Notes under the pieces: model-generated
What the model was told of the DNA's origin: nothing
Seen by the model: the letters and a program-made list of their open reading frames with translations, nothing else
Databases searched by the model: none
Part shown: positions 61,703-64,000 of the stretch, piece by piece
Position numbering within the stretch: the stretch's first letter is position 1
Layout of the letters: each line of letters opens with the position of its first letter
Made by a program: the position numbers and the translations under genes
DNA from: Semisulcospira habei
Taxonomy: Eukaryota; Mollusca; Gastropoda; Semisulcospiridae
DNA: 64,000 nucleotides
Direction of reading: 5' to 3'
Assembly: GCA_036245525.1 (NCBI GenBank)
Contig: BTPG01000008.1
Span: forward strand, 29,543,253 to 29,607,252

Positions 61703-61759
61703 GTATGTCATCACATTCTTTCAGAGTTTTTCGGCCCATTCAATTCTGACATATACAAT

Positions 61760-62007
61760 GTACTAGGAGGCAAATGACAATGAAAATCAAGGGTGGTGTC
61801 AGAATAGCTTGGTGCTGAAAGGCACCAAGCCATTCTGGCACCACCCATGAACTATCATGTTTGTTCTCTCTCTGTAAATGGAACTTCTTCTTTTTTTTCA
61901 AAGAGGTAATTGCAGCCTAGCAGCTCAGTATGTTAAATAGAAAATTAAAAGGTATGCTAGGAGGCAAATGACAATGAAAATGGTTGTTCTGTCTCTGTAA
62001 ATGGAGC
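61760..62007. repeat. Short intronic direct duplication, one copy with hairpin, one without
   Basis: AGGAGGCAAATGACAATGAAAAT occurs at 61765 and again at 61958; CTCTGTAAATGGA follows in both. Between them the first copy contains a hairpin element and the second does not. Confidence 0.88.
61788..61855. repeat. Palindromic hairpin element, copy 6 (class I)
   Basis: CAAGGGTGGTGTCAGAATAGCTTGG... pairs with CCAAGCCATTCTGGCACCACCC; slightly diverged class I copy. Confidence 0.88.
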
Positions 62008-62440
62008 TTTGTTTCCTCAAAACACATTACCGATGACATGACTAACTGGAAATAGTCTACTTGCTTACCAATTTTAGCCTAAGACCCAAAGGGTCCCCCC
62101 AGGAGGCTCTCGGGGATCCCTGATAGGGACGAGAGAGCTTTCGGGGATCCCTAACAGGGACGAGAGTAGCCTCCCCTGCCCATCCGGTCAGGCGCCCGGT
62201 GGTGTCTCCTTTAGCCAGTTGTCTACTTCGCTGTTAGCGTTCGGACGCTTTTACCTGAGCCTCTGACCCTTGGAAAGACTGTGTACGGTTCGACCGTCCC
62301 TTACCGGCCTGCCTTCGCCTAGCCTCTCGTCTACCGCTTCTGGCGTGGCCTCCGTCTTCTCTGCTAGCCCTCGTCTGTGCCTCGTGCTCTTGGCTGGCCC
62401 TGGAACCTTCTAGGCTCCCGTCGTCGTCTCCCTGCCTTTC

Positions 62441-63240
62441 CGCCATGGACAGGTAAAGTCTCGGCCGTTTCCGACGTCTCGCCTGGCTGGGTCGGACGTC
62501 GGGCTTCGCTCGAGCTACTGTTGGTTTCTCTCCGCATTTCACGGTGAGTTTCGAGTATTTCTTGATTTCAAAGCTTTATATGGCGGGGTTCGTTACCCGC
62601 CCCCGGTCGCCTTTCATGTTTGGGTATGGGCTGCAGTTATCTAGTGCGCCCCTCCCCAGTACGTCGACCTCCAGTGACCTACTGTCTGGTACTTTGTGCT
62701 TCGTCACTCTGCCGTTCCGCCATGGAAAGGTGGAGTATCGGCCACTTCCTACGTCTCGCCTGGCTGGGCCGGACGTCGGGCTGCGCTCGAGCTCCTGTTT
62801 GTCTTTGCATTCACTGTCAGTTTCGCGTGTCTCTTAATTTTCGAAGCCTTAAATGGCGGGGTTTGTTACCCGCCGCCGGTCGCCTTTCATGTTTGGGTTT
62901 GGGTTGCAGTTGCCAAGTGCGCCTCTTCCCCGTTCGGCGACTTCCAGTGACCTAGTGTCCGGTGCTTTGTGCTTCGTCCCTCTGCAGTTCCGCCATGTAA
63001 AGGTAAAGTCTTGTCCGCTACATACGTCTCCCCCGGCGGGGCCGGACGTCGTGCTTGGCTCGGACTTCTGTTTGTTTTCTCTCCGCATTTAACGGTGAGT
63101 TTTGCTCGTTAATTCGGAGCTTTATCTGGCGGCGTTAGTTGCCCGCCGCCCGTCACCTTTCATGTATGGGTATGTGTTGCAGTACCAAGTGCGTTGCTGC
63201 CCAGGACGGCGGCTTCCAGTGGCCTGGTGTCCGCCATACT
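62441..63240 (+). repeat. ~278-bp triplication of the DIRS-I gag leader, intron and finger start
   Basis: Units begin CGCCATGGACAGGTAAAGTC (62441), CGCCATGGAAAGGTGGAGTA (about 62720) and CGCCATGTAAAGGTAAAGTC (about 62992). Each has the leader ATG, donor, an intron with CGTCTC..GGGCCGGACGTCG, an acceptor (62636, 62909, 63182) and a finger-start remnant. Unit 1 has the good ATG (ATGGACAG at 62445); unit 3 has a stop in the leader. Joining the unit-1 leader to the unit-3 acceptor gives MDSTKC and then GGFQWPGVRHTV. Confidence 0.85.
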
Positions 63241-63461
63241 GTAGACCGGGTGCCACCTGCTCCTCTGTCATCGGCTGCGCTGGCTGCCCTGCTTGACTGG
63301 AGGTTCTTGGTCTCTACTCCGGTGGTCCACCGCCGAGCGACCCGCGACTTCCGCCTCCTTGGGACCTTCCGCGGCACGGCGGAATTGTTCCAGCTGCCCT
63401 CGGACATGGGATAGCCACTCCTCTCGTCCCTGGTAAGTTTGTAGCTTATTCATAGACGCGT

Positions 63462-64000
63462 TAAGCCCGCTGACTCCTCCGGCGAGTCGCCAAGCTGGCT
63501 ACGTGCCCCCCTCCCGTAAAAAGGAGCCCCGGGCACCGCGACCATGTCGCCTTAGTTCACGCGTCGGCCCCTCGGCCAAACCTCAAGCCCGCTGACTCCT
63601 CCGGCGAGTCGCCAAGCCGGCTACGTGCCCCCCTCCTTGAGCCCCGGGCACCGCGACCTTGGTCGCTAATTAGTTAAGCGTCGGCCTTTGGCCCTTCTTC
63701 TAAGCCCGCTGACTCCTCCGGCGAGTCGCCTAGCTGGCTACGTGCCCCCCTCCTTGAGCCCCGGGCACCGCGACCTTGTCGCCTGTTACATACAAAAAAA
63801 AAAAAAAAAAAAAAAAAAGAAGAAGTTGACGCTTGGCCTCGCGGCCCCTCTTGAGCCCGCTGACTCCTCCGGCGAGTCGCCAAGCCGGCTACGTGCCCCC
63901 CTCCATGAGCCCCGGGCACCGCGACCTTGTCGCTAATTAGCTTAAGCACCGGCCTTCGGCCCATCTAAGCCCGCTGACTCCTCCGGCGAGTCGCCTAGCT
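63462..64000 (+). repeat. ~118-bp minisatellite in DIRS-I gag
   Basis: At least five units starting AAGCCCGCTGACTCCTCCGG at about 63464, 63584, 63702, 63854 and 63966, each with GAGTCGCC, GGCTACGTGCCCCCCTCC and GAGCCCCGGGCACCGCGACC. It encodes PADSSGESPSRLRAPL-like peptide, reminiscent of PADPSGGS repeats of C and E. A poly(A) run (63794-63818) interrupts one unit. Confidence 0.9.
63793..63818. repeat. Poly(A) run
   Basis: About 24 consecutive A followed by GAAGAAG inside the DIRS-I minisatellite. No associated retrogene is seen, so it may be a homopolymer expansion. Confidence 0.9.

Larger units (their letters stand above)
62008..64000 (+). mobile_element. DIRS element I, left part (continues past the window)
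   Basis: Starts TTTGTTTCCTC at 62008 with the CATTACCGATGACATGAC terminus of the C/E/F subfamily. It contains a triplicated leader-exon/intron/finger unit and a gag minisatellite. The rest is outside the window. Confidence 0.88.

Overview
This is a eukaryotic, most likely lophotrochozoan (mollusc-like), genomic window. The host content is one gene on the + strand: eleven consecutive internal coding exons of beclin-1 (autophagy; class III PI3-kinase complex). They lie between positions 469 and 61702, all exon phases agree, and every boundary is GT-AG. The first exons (BH3 region) and the last exon(s) lie outside the window. Coding exons total 881 bp. Almost everything else is intron filled with transposable elements. 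The phylum call is inference from the repeat mix (DIRS, Penelope, RTE, CR1/L2, tRNA-SINEs, short tandem arrays); the beclin-1 call is secure.

The dominant component is a family of DIRS-type tyrosine-recombinase retrotransposons, nine copies here called A to I and O. Each complete copy has inverted terminal repeats of about 205-225 bp and, just inside the right repeat, an 87-91 bp internal complementary region (ICR) equal to the reverse complement of both outer ends joined together. Gene order is gag - RT/RNase H/Dam-like methyltransferase - tyrosine recombinase (YR). Layout: A (3051-14227) is interrupted by B (5981-12429). C (18574-31385) is interrupted at its extreme right end by D (24653-31368), the youngest-looking copy. 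O (32572-57286) contains a Penelope-like fragment, E (34235-40341), F (40782-46738) and a CR1/L2 LINE. H (59388-60903) is a 1.5-kb internally deleted copy. I starts at 62008 and runs off the window.

Other elements are an RTE-type LINE (14744-18013, 15-bp target duplication) inside a ~150-bp tandem array, tRNA-derived SINEs, a 255-bp hAT-like MITE with a 5-bp duplication, a TTAA-type fold-back, and a family of ~70-bp perfect-hairpin elements in the host introns.

Main points for a second look. (1) The DIRS gag gene appears to start in a tiny exon (ATG plus 5-35 nt), followed by a phase-2 spliceosomal intron and then a conserved Cys/His zinc-finger exon. (2) A stem-loop just downstream of that 5' splice site is kept by paired base changes between subfamilies. 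(3) Each DIRS subfamily carries its own unrelated in-frame minisatellite at the same gag position. (4) The terminal recombinase sites carry a subfamily-specific ~8-bp half, matched at all four sites of a copy. (5) The hairpin family shows arm-to-arm covariation and one internal empty-site comparison. (6) Beclin exon 3 has decayed upstream tandem copies.
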